From Lactifluus volemus (taxonomy: Eukaryota > Basidiomycota > Agaricomycetes > Russulales > Russulaceae): a stretch of 64,000 nucleotides of DNA. Both the position numbers and the translations under genes were made by a program. Location: the NCBI GenBank assembly GCA_022376515.1, contig WTXI01000159.1:1-64000 (forward strand). The letters are read 5' to 3'. The notes beneath the pieces were generated by a model. The model was not told the origin of the DNA. It did no database searches and saw only the letters and a program-made list of their open reading frames with translations. This document shows, piece after piece, positions 1-10,963 of the stretch. Position 1 is the stretch's first letter. Every line of letters begins with the position of its first letter.

Positions 1-2347
1 TCATTCCAATCAGAGGTTGAGAATCTGTTGGCATTAGTGGATGATGCGTTCGCTTTGTGCGGTATTTCGGGATGGCGATATCAAGAAGCGTCCACATATA
101 TATATATCTGCTCTCCCTTTTGCGCCCATCCTCTTCCCGCATCGTCGAACACCACCTTCACCTATTCCCCCCATACATTGGTGCTGAGACGCGGACAGTT
201 GTCTGATTGGCCAGCATTGGAAATGACTATTCAAGCACATGACGGACCAGTCTACTCAGTTATATTCTCCCCAGATGGGCAGCGGATCGCAATCAGCCTC
301 GGAAGATCGCACCATTCGTGTGTGGGATGCTACGACGGGGAAATTTTAGCGGTGCCGTTTACTGGACACACCAAGAAGTCTTCTCTGTCGCATTCTCGCC
401 TGACGGGAAACGCATCGCATCGGCCTCGGAGGACTGCACGATTTGCGTGTGGGATGCCGCCAACAGGAGAGGTCGTAGCGGGACCATTTACTGGACATAC
501 GGATTGGGTCAGATGCGTGCATCTCACCTAACGGGCAACACATCGCCTCAGCCTCCGATGATCACACGATTCGTATTTGGGATGCCGCAACTGGAGAGGT
601 GTAGCAGGCCCGTTTACTGGACACGTCGCGAGGTCTTCTTTGTTACATTCTCACCAGACGGGAACGTATCGCCTCTGCCTCTCGAGATTGCACGATTCGC
701 ATGTGGGATGCTGCAACCGGAGAGATCGTAGCAGGCCCGTACACTGGACACACAGAATGGGCTAGGTGTGTTGTATTCTCACCGGACGGGAAGCGCGTCG
801 CTTCGGCCTCGTACGATCGCACGATTTGTGTGTGGGATGCCGCAACAGGAAAGGTGGTAGCCGGCCCATTTACTGGACACACCGCTCCTATCTTCTCTAT
901 CGCATTCTCTCCGGACGGGAAACACATCACCTCGGCCTCGGGAGATCGCACGATTCGCGTGTGGATTCCGCAACAGGTCAGATCGTAGCAGGCCCATTTA
1001 CTGGACACACATATTCCATATATTCTGCTTCAGTCTCTCCTGACGGCAGCGCATTGCATCGGCCTCATTTGACCACACGGTTTGCGTGTGGCATCCCAGA
1101 GAAGGAGTGGCAGGGGCCTCGTTTACCGGACATACCCAAGCGATATTTTCTGTTGCACTCTCACCAGATGGGCAACGGATAGCCTCGGCCTCTGCAGATT
1201 GCACAATTTGTGTGTGGATGTCACAACAGGAGAGGTCATAGGAAGTCCGTTTACTGGCCACACGGATTGGGCCTTCTGTGTTGCGTTCTCACCTGACGGT
1301 GAGCGGATCGCCTCGGCCTCGGAAGATCGCACGATTCGCATGTGGGATACCACGACAGGAAATATTGTAGCGGGCCCGTTTACTGGACATACCGATATAG
1401 TCTACTCTATTACATTCTCGCCGGACGGACAACGCATTGCGTCGGCCTCGGAGGATCGCACGGTTTGTGTGTGGGATGCCATAACAGGAGAGGTTGTAGT
1501 GGGCCCGCTTACTGGACACACTGATGCGGTCCGCTCTGTTGCATTCTCGCCGGACGGGAAGCGCATCGCCTCTGCCTCAGATGACTGCACGATTCGAGTA
1601 TGGGATGCTGCGACAGGGGAGGTCGTAGCGGGCCCGTTTAATGGCCACACTCAGTGGGTCGAATCTGTCGCGTTTTCACTGGACGGGCGGCGAATTGCCT
1701 CAGCCTCATTCGATCGCACTATTCGTGTATGGGATTCTGTGACAGGACAGGTAGTAGCAAGCCCGTTTACTGGACACGCCGATAGCGTCGTCGCTGTTGC
1801 ATTCTCACCAGACGGGCGGCGCATTGCATCGGCCTCGTACGATCGCACGATTCGCTTGTGGGATTCTGCTACAGGGGTAGCCGTAGTGGGCCCGTTTATT
1901 GGACACACTGAATCGGTCAACTCGGTTGTATTCTCACCAGATGGACAGCGGATCATTTCTGGCTCGAGAGATAGCACGATTCGCATGTGGGATGCCACAA
2001 CAGGACAGGATATTGTGGGCTCGTCTACCGGACTCACCCAATCGACTAACTCTGGTGCGTCCACTTTGTATGGGCAGCCTATCACCTCGACCTTACGAGA
2101 TCACATGATTCATGTAGGGAAACGCAGAGCAGAACACTTTATAGAGAAATTCCTGGTGAATAGTGATGGGTGGATTTATGGGGAAGATAAAGAACTGCTT
2201 TTGTGGATTCCTCCCATTCACAGGCCATATCTTCATAAAGCTAACACGGTCTGGATTGCTGGAAAAGATAGAACGGAGGTAGATCTCTCAAAATTTGTGT
2301 ATGGATTAAATTGGGCTACGGTATACGTTCACAGTTCATCTAAATAG
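1..2347 (+). pseudogene. Unit 1: 3' exon of a NACHT-WD40 NLR, WD40 part, frameshifted
   Basis: The window opens at the first bases of the WD40 exon (compare 21078, 31242, 47345, 57013 in the other units). Blades 1-8 are recognisable only by switching frames: several single-base gains or losses occur between about 50 and 1200, for example a missing T near 55 and an extra A near 290. From about 1205 the frame is clean to the TAG at 2345: blades 9-14 with the SPDG...IASAS.D.TIR.WD pattern, then the family cap with [15 protein letters not shown] and [22 protein letters not shown]40 propellers in fungal NLRs are ligand-sensing repeats. The NACHT part lies outside the window. A Ty3 element is inserted 66 bp after the stop. 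Decay or assembly error are both possible for the 5' half. Confidence 0.85.
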
Positions 2348-2412
2348 AGTCACATGTATATACTATGCAAACCCCGATTAGTGTTCCTTCGAATTCAATT
2401 GCTGCATGCCAG

Positions 2413-3313
2413 TGAACGTACTCTGACGAGTACGGGCGAGTCCGAGGAAAGCAAAAGGGGGAGTCGACGAGCGGTCGGAGAGACGTGCGCGGGAATGGTT
2501 TTCGAATCGGGAAGGAGCGTGTGTCGGACGCGTTGGGTATTCGAACGCGTAGCCGAAGTCGACGCGGTAACGATCGGAGCAGACGAGAACGAGAGACGAG
2601 ACGGTGACGAAGTGCGATGAGAGAGTTAAACGAGAGTTTTCGAGACAAACTTAGTGATCCGAAGAGAAAGTGTGTATTTGGATGCCCTTCTAGGCCAATG
2701 GGCAAGGCCTTTATATATGTTTTTCTTGTAAGTAGCTCAACGAAAAGGGGAAAGTCTTTTGAGGGCAATGCTAGACAACACTGCCCCCTAGGACATGCTA
2801 AAGTAGGGTGAAACGAAAGATAGTCAAAAGGAAAGGGGAATGTAAGGGTCGAGCCGAGGAGGCGCTGCACCGGCAACGCTCCGAACGGCTTGCCCTTGCG
2901 CGCAATGTCGCTCGATAGTCCGTAAAAGGGGGATAAGAGGCGGTGGGAGAGTGGTAGCACGCTGATAAGCGGCGTCTCGTAGCACCGGTATAATAGAAAA
3001 AGTCTGTAAAAGAGGCTAAGAAGATCCAAGTAAACTAGAAGTGAGCACTGCCAGAAACTGATATGAAGGTCCCAACAGCGGAAGATACTCAATATATACA
3101 AGTCCATTCACTTTGAAAGGCTGTCCGACGGGTGTCTTCAGCTGAAAATGCGTCGGAGTCGGTGATCGCGGTGATGTTGATTTTGCGGAGAGGCGCAGCG
3201 GCGGGTTGACGGAATCGAAACGTCCGAATCGGGTCGATGTTTAGGGCAGGCACAAGGACGAGTTTGGATGTGAAATCGGCGAATTCGAAGGTGCAGGTAA
3301 GGTCCACCTTACA
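2413..3313 (-). repeat. 3' LTR (left copy)
   Basis: 901 bp, TG...CA. It is the 3' LTR because the element reads leftward. The last codons of pol run into it: the pol stop TAA (3309-3311) is formed by the LTR terminus. A TATA-like ATATATAAAGG in the element's sense lies near 2706-2716. It differs from the right LTR at three sites that I could see, each C here and T there (near 2475, 2941 and 3121). Confidence 0.93.
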
Positions 3314-6300
3314 TCTCCCGGGGGGTCAAAATCTGACCGTCCCCAGTCAGAACGTCGTCGTCTTGAGTTCCGTGGATAACGTCTTCGTCTTGAATGACTG
3401 AGACGAGGTCTTCACGATCGAGGATGCGAGTGACGGGGATGAAGGCACGAGAGCGGGCCAAGTAGGGGACGAGACGAAACGCAGCGTAACGGAGGTTGGA
3501 GACGGTGCCATCGAGTTCGGCTAGGCGGTAAGCGCTTCCGCGGGTCTGACGAATGACGACCATAGGGCCAAAATAGCGGGGCTTAGTCTTGCGAGCGAGG
3601 TCGGACTCGATGGAGGAGTTCCGGACCAAAACGAGAGTGCCTGGTTCGTAAGTCGCGTTGCGGATGGTCTTTTCGAAGAGCTTCTCGAACTGTCGAACTG
3701 AGGTAAGTCGAGACTTGTAAATGCTGTCCTGAATCGAGGCAAGGTCGTCATCGCGGTGTTGGAGTTGGCGAGCGCGGGTGGCAACGAGGTCTGCGGTGGG
3801 AAGTGGCTTGGTAAGGTTTGGCACGAGAAAGGTTGCTAAGGTGATATCGAAGGGAAGAATGGGCTCGACACCATGAGCCATGTAGAAAGGAGTGAACCCG
3901 GTAGAACGACGGGTGGTGACGCGATCGGCCCAGAAAACGTGTGGTGCGACGACAGGCCACTTTGAGATGTCTCCCTCGCAGGCTTTGACGATGGATTCGC
4001 GAATGGTTCGGTGCTGGCGTTCGACAATGCCGTTGGCGCGGGAATTGTAAGGTGAGATGCGAATGTGACGAATACTGTATTTATGAGCGAGCCAATTGAG
4101 CGCGGCGACGTAGGCGGTGCCGTTATCGGTAACGATTTCGGCAACAGCTCCCCAACGGCATAGGATATCTTCGAAAATAAAAGTGCCAAGGGTTCGGCCG
4201 GTTTCTGTGCGGAGCGCGCGCCATTCAGGCCAGGCTGAGAGCGAGCAACGGGCTTGGACGATATATCGGAAGCCAGCGGCAGGGGGCATGAACATGGTGT
4301 CGATGTAGACCTTGCGGAAGAGGGGGGCGGGGAAGTCGACAGTTGGCGGGATGCGAACCTTGGTGGTTTGGCGGAGCTGGCATTCGTGACAGGTGTCGAC
4401 ATACCATTTGATGTCTTGCTCCATGGATGGCCACCAGAAACGATCGAGGAGGGTTCGATGAGTAGAATAAAAGCCCTTGTGGCCTAAGTTGTCATGGGCA
4501 TCGCGAACGAGGAGGAGGCGTTGAGCGGGGGCAATGTAAAGTTGATGGCGGCCTTGGCCTCGAAGACGCCAGAGTTGGTCATTGATGAGGGCGAACCGCT
4601 TAACGCGTCGGAGGAATTTGTCGGGAGTGGAGTCAGGTAGGTCAGTGGGGAGCTTGAGGGTGCGTAGGTAGTCGGAAATGAGAGCGATGTCGGAGTCGGC
4701 CTTGAGGAGGTGGTCTGAGGAGGGAAGGACGGGCGCTGGGGTATCAGCGTCCCCAAGGATGAGAACAAGGGTCGAGAGCAGAGAAGGTTCAGCTAGTCCT
4801 AGTCCAGACAAGACCCAGATACCAAGGGAGAGAGCAGCGTCGATCCATTCTTCCGGATCTTCTTCATCAGCGTCTTCTCCTTCAACAGGGGCACGGCGAG
4901 ACAGGCCGTCAGGTCCATGGTGTTTCTCAGCGGGGACATGGACTAGTTTGAAATTGAATAAGTGAATTGCAGCGATCCAGCGATTGATAGTGGCGTTCGG
5001 CTGGGTGTCGGGGTTGTTGAGCATTCCGCGAATGAATGAGGCATCCATTTCGACAATAAGGTTTCGGACGCCGACTAGGTAGAGACGGAGTGCACGGAGC
5101 GCGTGAAATAAACCATACAATTCTAGCTTAGCTTGAGAGTAGCGGGCCTCGCGTTCGTTCCAAGAGATAGAGCCGAAACGAGAGGGGCGACGTGTGCCAT
5201 CAGGAGATTCTTGAGACAAGATCCAGCCGACGCCTCGGACAGAAGAGTCCACGGCAAGGTATACTGGGCGATCGGAGGAGTAGTCAATCGAGATGAGGGC
5301 AGGAGAATTGATGATGGCCTCCTTGAGTGTTTGCATAGCGATATTGTGTTTGTCTTCCCAGACAAAGGCCTCGCCTTTGCGCGTGAGGTCGACGAGAGGG
5401 CGAGCAATAGCAGAGTAGTTCTTGATCCAGATGCGCATGAAGCCGGTGGTGCCCAAAAACGCGCGGACATCGGTGAGGGACTTGCACGGAGGCCAGTCGC
5501 GAATTTTGGAGATTTTCGAGTCGTCAGGGATACGGCCTTCGTAGTTGCATTTGTGACCTAAGATGACAACTTCAGGGACAGCAATAAATAGCTTCTTGGC
5601 CGAGACAGTGGCGCCAGCGCAGCCGAGACGATGGAGAACGCGGTGAACGTCATTGAGGTGTTCCCAGATAAATTGACGGATGCCGGGATTGGCGGGAATG
5701 GTGGCGTAAGTGCTGTCAGAGATCTCATAGCGTGTGAGCGGTCCCTTGATAGCACAGTCATCGACAAAGGGGCAGGCAACATGAGGGATCTCAGGTTCCA
5801 AGATAAAGGTAACGTCATCATGGAAGATCGCTACGGCGTTTGTCCAGCCCTGAGGGAGACAAGTGAGTCGCACAGCTCCGATAGGCGATTGAATGGTGGT
5901 GAGATCGCGAGAAGCAATGTCGAGCGAGCGATGGTCATAGCCGACAAAGAGATCTAGCATGGAGTAGCAAGATCTGCCAGCCATACCCTCAATAAGTTGA
6001 TCAGCAAGAGGGGGGACACTGGAGTTGCGAATGGTGACAGCATTGAGTGGCTGGAGGTCGTGGACAAGTCGAAGGGAGCCATTCTTCTTCTTCACGCAGA
6101 ACCAGCGGGAGTGGTAAGATGCATCGGAGCGCTCGTAGACACCAGCTGCGAATTTGTCTTTGAAAATTTGAATTACGTCGTCTAAGATTCCGGAAGGGAT
6201 GGGAATGTTCTTGTGTGCCCAAGGCACGTGTTCGATGACAGGAATCTTGACAGGGGCGAAGTAATCGTCACGGAAGCGTCCTTTCTCGGCTTCAGTCCAA

Positions 6301-7178
6301 GCTAGCCCAAGCTCGTTCAGCAGGAGGATGTGATGCAGCAACTTGAGCTCTTCTGGCCAGAGAAAGTCGAAACGATTGAGCTGCAAGTCGTCTAAGCGTT
6401 CCTGAGTGAGCCGAGTCCCAGGAACAAAATCGGGAGAGCAAAACGGCAAGGGTGGTAAGGAAAGCAAGGGGTCAACCGGGATGCGACGGACAGTGCGAAA
6501 ATCTTCTGGTAATGAGGCAGGAACAGGCCGAATCTTCTTGGCCACCTTCTTGTAGGCTAGAATTGAGGCCGGTGGGTCAGGGTCTGGCTGGGCGAGAGAC
6601 GCGAGAACCGAGATTTGGTAAGCGTCGAAATTGTCGAGAGACGGAGGCAGAATCGGAATAGAGAGGGAGAAGGTGCCGAGGTAGCCGACCTGAGATCTGC
6701 GTGGTCGAGAGGGCACTGAGATAAAGCAAGAGGGATCGGAGGGGTCACGCAGGAATACTTCCACTTGGCCATTCGCGTGGTCTTCTAAGCGGCAGCGCAG
6801 GAGGTGGTGGAAAGGGCGCCCTAGGAGGAGACGGAACGGGGCACGCTGTACGACGTGAGCATGTACCTTAAAGGATATATTACCGATCCTCATGTGTAGG
6901 TTTTCGGCGCATCCGAGAGTCTGACTGATAGTCCCGCTAGCAGCTTCCATTTCGAGGCGTCGTTTGGGGTTGATAAGGACTTGGGCTTCGCGTGCCAGGT
7001 CTTCTCGAATAACAATAATTTGTGAGCCCGTGTCAAGCACTCCAGCTTCAAGAACTGAGTTATTGATGAGAACGTCGATTTCACGGAGCGGTAACGAGAA
7101 TTCAGCGGTACAGAGGGAAGCACTAGCGACAGAGGGGAGGTGACTGAGTGTTACGGTTATGCGGGCCGCCCGGCCCAT
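3309..7178 (-). CDS. pol: Ty3/gypsy Pol polyprotein (protease, RT, RNase H, integrase)
   Basis: Open frame of 1289 codons starting at ATG 7178. Visible motifs: aspartic protease VLDTGSQIIVI with DTG at residues 49-51; reverse transcriptase about 330-580 with the catalytic box FVDD at 471-474 (variant of YxDD); RNase H about 635-760 starting LAVDSSVRG; integrase zinc finger HX4H...CX2C at 895-933 and catalytic D960, D1018, E1053 (YIDT, VTDNGTAY, NGIVERQHRT); a GPM-type module near the end. All catalytic residues I can check are present and there is no internal stop, so the ORF looks functional. Gag is a separate upstream ORF 870 bp away, so Pol is not made by a simple overlapping frameshift. 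The stop codon lies inside the 3' LTR. Confidence 0.95.
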   Translation of the reverse strand: MGRAARITVTLSHLPSVASASLCTAEFSLPLREIDVLINNSVLEAGVLDTGSQIIVIREDLAREAQVLINPKRRLEMEAASGTISQTLGCAENLHMRIGNISFKVHAHVVQRAPFRLLLGRPFHHLLRCRLEDHANGQVEVFLRDPSDPSCFISVPSRPRRSQVGYLGTFSLSIPILPPSLDNFDAYQISVLASLAQPDPDPPASILAYKKVAKKIRPVPASLPEDFRTVRRIPVDPLLSLPPLPFCSPDFVPGTRLTQERLDDLQLNRFDFLWPEELKLLHHILLLNELGLAWTEAEKGRFRDDYFAPVKIPVIEHVPWAHKNIPIPSGILDDVIQIFKDKFAAGVYERSDASYHSRWFCVKKKNGSLRLVHDLQPLNAVTIRNSSVPPLADQLIEGMAGRSCYSMLDLFVGYDHRSLDIASRDLTTIQSPIGAVRLTCLPQGWTNAVAIFHDDVTFILEPEIPHVACPFVDDCAIKGPLTRYEISDSTYATIPANPGIRQFIWEHLNDVHRVLHRLGCAGATVSAKKLFIAVPEVVILGHKCNYEGRIPDDSKISKIRDWPPCKSLTDVRAFLGTTGFMRIWIKNYSAIARPLVDLTRKGEAFVWEDKHNIAMQTLKEAIINSPALISIDYSSDRPVYLAVDSSVRGVGWILSQESPDGTRRPSRFGSISWNEREARYSQAKLELYGLFHALRALRLYLVGVRNLIVEMDASFIRGMLNNPDTQPNATINRWIAAIHLFNFKLVHVPAEKHHGPDGLSRRAPVEGEDADEEDPEEWIDAALSLGIWVLSGLGLAEPSLLSTLVLILGDADTPAPVLPSSDHLLKADSDIALISDYLRTLKLPTDLPDSTPDKFLRRVKRFALINDQLWRLRGQGRHQLYIAPAQRLLLVRDAHDNLGHKGFYSTHRTLLDRFWWPSMEQDIKWYVDTCHECQLRQTTKVRIPPTVDFPAPLFRKVYIDTMFMPPAAGFRYIVQARCSLSAWPEWRALRTETGRTLGTFIFEDILCRWGAVAEIVTDNGTAYVAALNWLAHKYSIRHIRISPYNSRANGIVERQHRTIRESIVKACEGDISKWPVVAPHVFWADRVTTRRSTGFTPFYMAHGVEPILPFDITLATFLVPNLTKPLPTADLVATRARQLQHRDDDLASIQDSIYKSRLTSVRQFEKLFEKTIRNATYEPGTLVLVRNSSIESDLARKTKPRYFGPMVVIRQTRGSAYRLAELDGTVSNLRYAAFRLVPYLARSRAFIPVTRILDREDLVSVIQDEDVIHGTQDDDVLTGDGQILTPREM

Positions 7179-7294
7179 TCCTTACTGTTTTCCGTCTGAT
7201 TTTCGACTTGTGTTGTGACCTAGGATCCCTTTCCTTGGCCAGCCCCTTCTGTTCCGCTTCTAGGGGCTGTGCGTCGCCGTTTTGGACGTGTATT

Positions 7295-7401
7295 TGACTC
7301 AGGGATCATGACTCAAATCTTGAGTCAGCGTTCTTGACTCAGATCTTGAGTCAGACGCACTGAGTCAGTTCTTGAGTCATCAGAACTGACTCAGGTCCTT
7401 A
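7295..7401. promoter_or_regulatory. Phased array of eight TGASTCA heptamers (26-bp tandem unit x4)
   Basis: Perfect TGACTCA or TGAGTCA heptamers start at 7295, 7309, 7321, 7335, 7347, 7361, 7373 and 7387. Steps alternate 14 and 12 bp, so the unit is a 26-bp repeat carrying two sites, present four times; a ninth, imperfect TTAGTCA follows at 7399. TGASTCA is the consensus of Gcn4/AP-1-type bZIP factors. The site is palindromic, so it does not tell which strand it serves. Confidence 0.75.
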
Positions 7402-7467
7402 GTCAATAGTCTTGACTTCGCTACTGTACTGTGACCTTTGTAGGATAGTTGGCTGGCCCTCTGTACG

Positions 7468-7478
7468 CATAAATAGGG
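7468..7478 (+). promoter_or_regulatory. TATA-like box downstream of the TGASTCA array
   Basis: CATAAATAGGG lies about 75 bp to the right of the heptamer array. On the + strand, array then TATA would make a promoter reading antisense to gag. Weak evidence by itself. Confidence 0.3.
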
Positions 7479-8049
7479 CCCTGTAGACGAGCTAAAGCCC
7501 CAGCTTCAGCTTCGTCTAGAATCGCAGTTCATTGTCTCCTGCTCACACTCGCATCGCATCTTCTCCTCTCTTCTTGTGAATCCCCTCTTCGTACCTTGAT
7601 TCAGGTACTTCGCGCCACGATCAGACATCTGTGAACTTGTTCCATTTCCTTGAAACAAGTCCCCAGACGCCTGAACCCTAATACGAACGCGCTGTGAGAA
7701 GTAGTCCCCACTTCTCACCCCGCGTCCGCCCTCGAACCTTAGTTCAACCTCTCACGAGTGTCCTTGGAAGGCGAGCATCCCTTGCATTTCAAATACACTC
7801 GCGCCCGTGTTGCGGTTGAACCCACACATCGTCATTAACTCATCTGCCACCGTCTATCCCTTTTGGGAACGGTAACTCCGACCATCGCGTGCGCCGGCCC
7901 GCTAGTCCGTCCCGCGCGATACAGACACCCAGAGTTCGCACAGTCAAGTCTACTCCACACAGGACCTTGCCTGTGCGTGCTAGAATCGACTATTTAGTGT
8001 TGCTAGTCTTGTCCGACTCGCCACAGCAAATAGCCAACCAGAACGACGC

Positions 8050-9950
8050 TCACTTCGAGCCACGGTCCCTGCGAACCGTGACACTGAGGTCGTCCTCGGT
8101 CTGATCGAACGGCGCTTCTTCGAGGCTGTGTGTTTCGACTCGGCGTGTCTTTATCTTCTCCGAAAGCTCCTTTCGGATTGCGGGACTTGCTGCGAGAAGG
8201 TGGGCAGGTGTGATCAGATGCAAAGTACCAGCCAAGAGCCAAGAAAAGAGCTGGTCGACGAGTACTTGGTCTTCTGCATTGGACTGATAGCGATATTGAG
8301 GGGCAGCTCGAGAAGGTATAGTAGCCGGCTGAGGGGTTTTTGCCATAGGGTTGATATCGGGCGGCGCAAGCTGGACTGATGGTGGCGTGATGGTGGTGCC
8401 TCGTGGCTGCGTAGGTGACGCGGTTGCTGGTGCTAGTGTCGAGAGCTCCGGTAACTTCTTCGCTCGAGCATCTCTTTTCCGTCTTTCAGCAGCAAACACT
8501 TCAAAAACATCATAGGACTCATCATCAGTGTTTTCTGGGGTATCTTCAACTTCAGGGAGTTCCATGACTTCCAAAATGTGAGTTTCTGCTACTTCTTCAA
8601 TGCGAGCTGCTGAATAGAATGCCGGTTTGAGTCCAGGCGTCGCGGGAGCAAGAGCAGGTGTAGAAGCGGAAGGGGGGGCTTGAGCCGCGAGCCAAGTGTC
8701 GATTCGTGTCTTCAGGTTTTGGCCTGGGCCTCGAGGAATTGGCTGGCCATTGGGAAGGCATAGACGGTCGTCGCAGACTGAGGCCCGGCCTGTGCGGCAA
8801 TACTCTTGTGCGATGGGACACGAACGAATGCGGTGGGTATATAGAGAGCAAAAAGCGCAGTTGTCGGGGCGAGGGAGGAAGTAGGAAGGATCGGCGGGCG
8901 CAGAGGATGCTGGCATGGGCATAGAGGGCGGCGCGGGCATCGAGGGAGCAGCGGCGTAAGCATAGCTCGATGAGGTAGACGAATCTCGAGTGAATTCCGG
9001 CCTTGGAAGCGTCCATGCGAGCTCGGGGAAGTGTCGAATGCATTTGGTGTAGAGGGATGCATAGGGACGATCTTTGACTGACAGGCCATGCATCTTGTCC
9101 AGGAGGTCCTCGATGTCCGGGTCTGCGTCGCGTGCGGGCTCTCGGAATCGAACCGTCTTTGTCTCGACAGCAGACAGAGGTCGGGAGCGAGATGGGGGAT
9201 CCTGGTAGTAATCTTCCCGATGACGAGTATCAAAGAAAGGGGGCTCACGCTCGGACGTTCTCCACTCACGCTCCGGCTCACGGTAGTCTCGAGAGTCGGG
9301 TGGATAATAGTCGCGCTCACGCTCCTGGGCATAGGGTTGTCTGTTGCGCCCAGGCTCCCTAGGATCGCGAGGGTCGAAGTTGTAGGGATCGTGCTCGCGT
9401 TCGCGTTCGCGGCTTCGTGATTCTCTGTCGCGCCCTGGTTCTCTCGGGTCCCGGGGGTCCCAAAACTCCTCGTAAGCGTGGCGAGATCGTGCGCGAGAGG
9501 GGCGCGATTCTTCCCCGAACGATAAGGGAGGTGGATCGAGGCTTGAAAGGGTTGAGCGAGCGATTCTGAGGACGTCCTTGATGGGGTAGCCTTGCGTGTT
9601 GGCACGTTGATTGGGGAACTTGCCATCGAGTCGGTTGATCATGAGCCTTCTGTCTTCGGGGTGAAAACCCTGCCAAAACGCGTAGTCTTGTTCCTTGGTG
9701 GTGATGTCGAGAGAGTCGAGTAAATGTTTTGCGATGATGAAGAAGCGGCGGTGGTATTCTAGCACGTCCTGTTCGTCCCGCATGCGGTACCGGGAGGTGC
9801 CTTGAACGAGATCGTACAGATCGTGCTTCGTGAAACGATTTTCCGGCCCCATGCCCGGATAGGTATCTTCAAGGGACAGCTGAAAAAGGGGCCAGTCGTG
9901 CACTGCGAACCCGTCTAGGGATTTCCAGAGGCTCCTCATGTTGGGTGGTA
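8050..9950 (-). pseudogene. gag: Gag polyprotein, C-terminal part (downstream of the inserted element)
   Basis: Second part of the gag frame, about 633 codons, from the insertion point at 9950 to the stop at 8050. It begins PPNMRSLWKSLDGF and contains a retrotransposon Gag-like helical region (LWKSLDGF...DWPLFQLSLEDTYPG...), an Arg/Asp/Glu/Pro-rich low-complexity stretch, and a zinc knuckle CAFCSLYTHRIRSC (CX2CX4HX4C, around 8830-8870). The zinc knuckle binds RNA during packaging in this family. The frame itself has no stop. It is separated from its N-terminal 300 codons only by the inverted-repeat element at 9951-11542. Confidence 0.88.
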
Positions 9951-10529
9951 CAGTGACTTCCAAAACCCTTCTCATAAAACTGACCCTCACCCCAAAACTG
10001 ATATATCTCCTGTTATAAGCATGCTATGATATTGGGTAGGGCATCATTTGAAAGGTATGGTTCTTAGGGTTCTGGCAATATATTATACATGTCATGGAGA
10101 TGCCTCAATCATAAGATCTATTCAACTTAATGCAGATTACCATAAGAAGGGTTTTGTTGCAGCCATATCCAAAAACCTTTACCATAATGTAATAAGGGTA
10201 ATTCTTATTCAAATGACCTCAAAATTGGCATGCTATTAGCTTATAGCTAATATAATCTGAATCAGTTGCAAACATGTGAAAACAGTGTTAGTTTTCAAAC
10301 ATTTACAGCCATTAAGTTAAATGTGGTAATGAAACCCTTCTTTTTTATATTGTAGGTCATTTTTCCTAGAAACACCTCTTGGCTGTGAATAATATTATTA
10401 GTACTATAACTACAAGTCACAGATTGAATTGTTTCAACATTTAAAAGCTTCTAAAAAGTCATTTAAAGAGGCTTTTTACTGATAATTTATCGTAGAGGGG
10501 GTAATGTTTCTTAATTAACAAATGAAATA
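9951..10529 (+). repeat. Left inverted-repeat arm, 579 bp
   Basis: Matches the reverse complement of 10964-11542 in every segment I compared; homology stops after ...AATGAAATA at 10529. Confidence 0.88.
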
Positions 10530-10963
10530 CACCATTTAAAGACTAAAATACATTGGATTAGTAAAGGTCACACTGCCCTTTAATGAAATATCCTATTGTG
10601 GCTGTGCATATATATTCATAAAGGTAGTGAGAGAGGAAAAGAACAGTATTTGAACTAAGACAATAGTAACATATAAATAAACTATGTAAAAAAGCATTAA
10701 AAAAGGATAGTAAAGAGATTGCAGTGAATTATTTAGTTAGATATGATCAAATTACATTACATAAGCTTATACTATAGGACCTAAGTAAAGAAGAATTGCT
10801 ATAAAAAGCTGAGTAAGAAAGTAACTCATAATAACACACATTTACAGAAGTATTTTCAATAATATAAGCCCTTATTCACCTGGTTTTAACTTAACTAACC
10901 ACTTATCTGATAGAGGGGACCATGGTGTATGACCTTATAAGGAGTCATTCCTCTTAAATCATT
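10530..10963. other. Loop of the inverted-repeat element
   Basis: 434 bp of AT-rich sequence between the arms. I see no gene, promoter or transposase remnant in it. Confidence 0.7.

Larger units (their letters stand above)
7179..8049. other. Non-coding spacer between gag and pol of the retrotransposon
   Basis: About 870 bp with no convincing reading frame in either direction. It holds the phased TGASTCA array (7295-7393) and a TATA-like CATAAATAGGG (7468-7478, + strand). A spacer this long is unusual between gag and pol. It could supply an internal promoter for pol (minus strand) or an antisense promoter (plus strand). Confidence 0.6.

Noticed and set aside
1651..2085. Long antisense frames across the WD40 exons, such as 1651-2085, 22739-23173 and 49006-49440
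   Set aside because: They recur every 129 bp because the WD40 repeat has a codon composition that is open on the other strand; they follow the repeat exactly and have no domain of their own.
1..2347. WD40 blades as a DNA tandem repeat or CRISPR-like array
   Set aside because: The 129-bp periodicity is explained by 43-residue WD40 blades; there are no conserved repeats with unique spacers.
2340..3107. 255-codon minus-strand frame at the left LTR, with a near-identical one at 12439-13236
   Set aside because: Both lie in the LTRs and run past their borders into unrelated sequence; the similarity is just that of the LTR pair.
8712..9626. 304-codon frame antisense-phase within gag
   Set aside because: Alternative phase of the Arg/Pro/Ser-rich low-complexity part of gag, with no domain; gag in its own frame has the zinc knuckle.
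10048..10239. 63-codon frame, repeated in reverse at 11254-11445
   Set aside because: The two are mirror images in the arms of the palindromic element; identity comes from the inverted repeat and not from coding selection.
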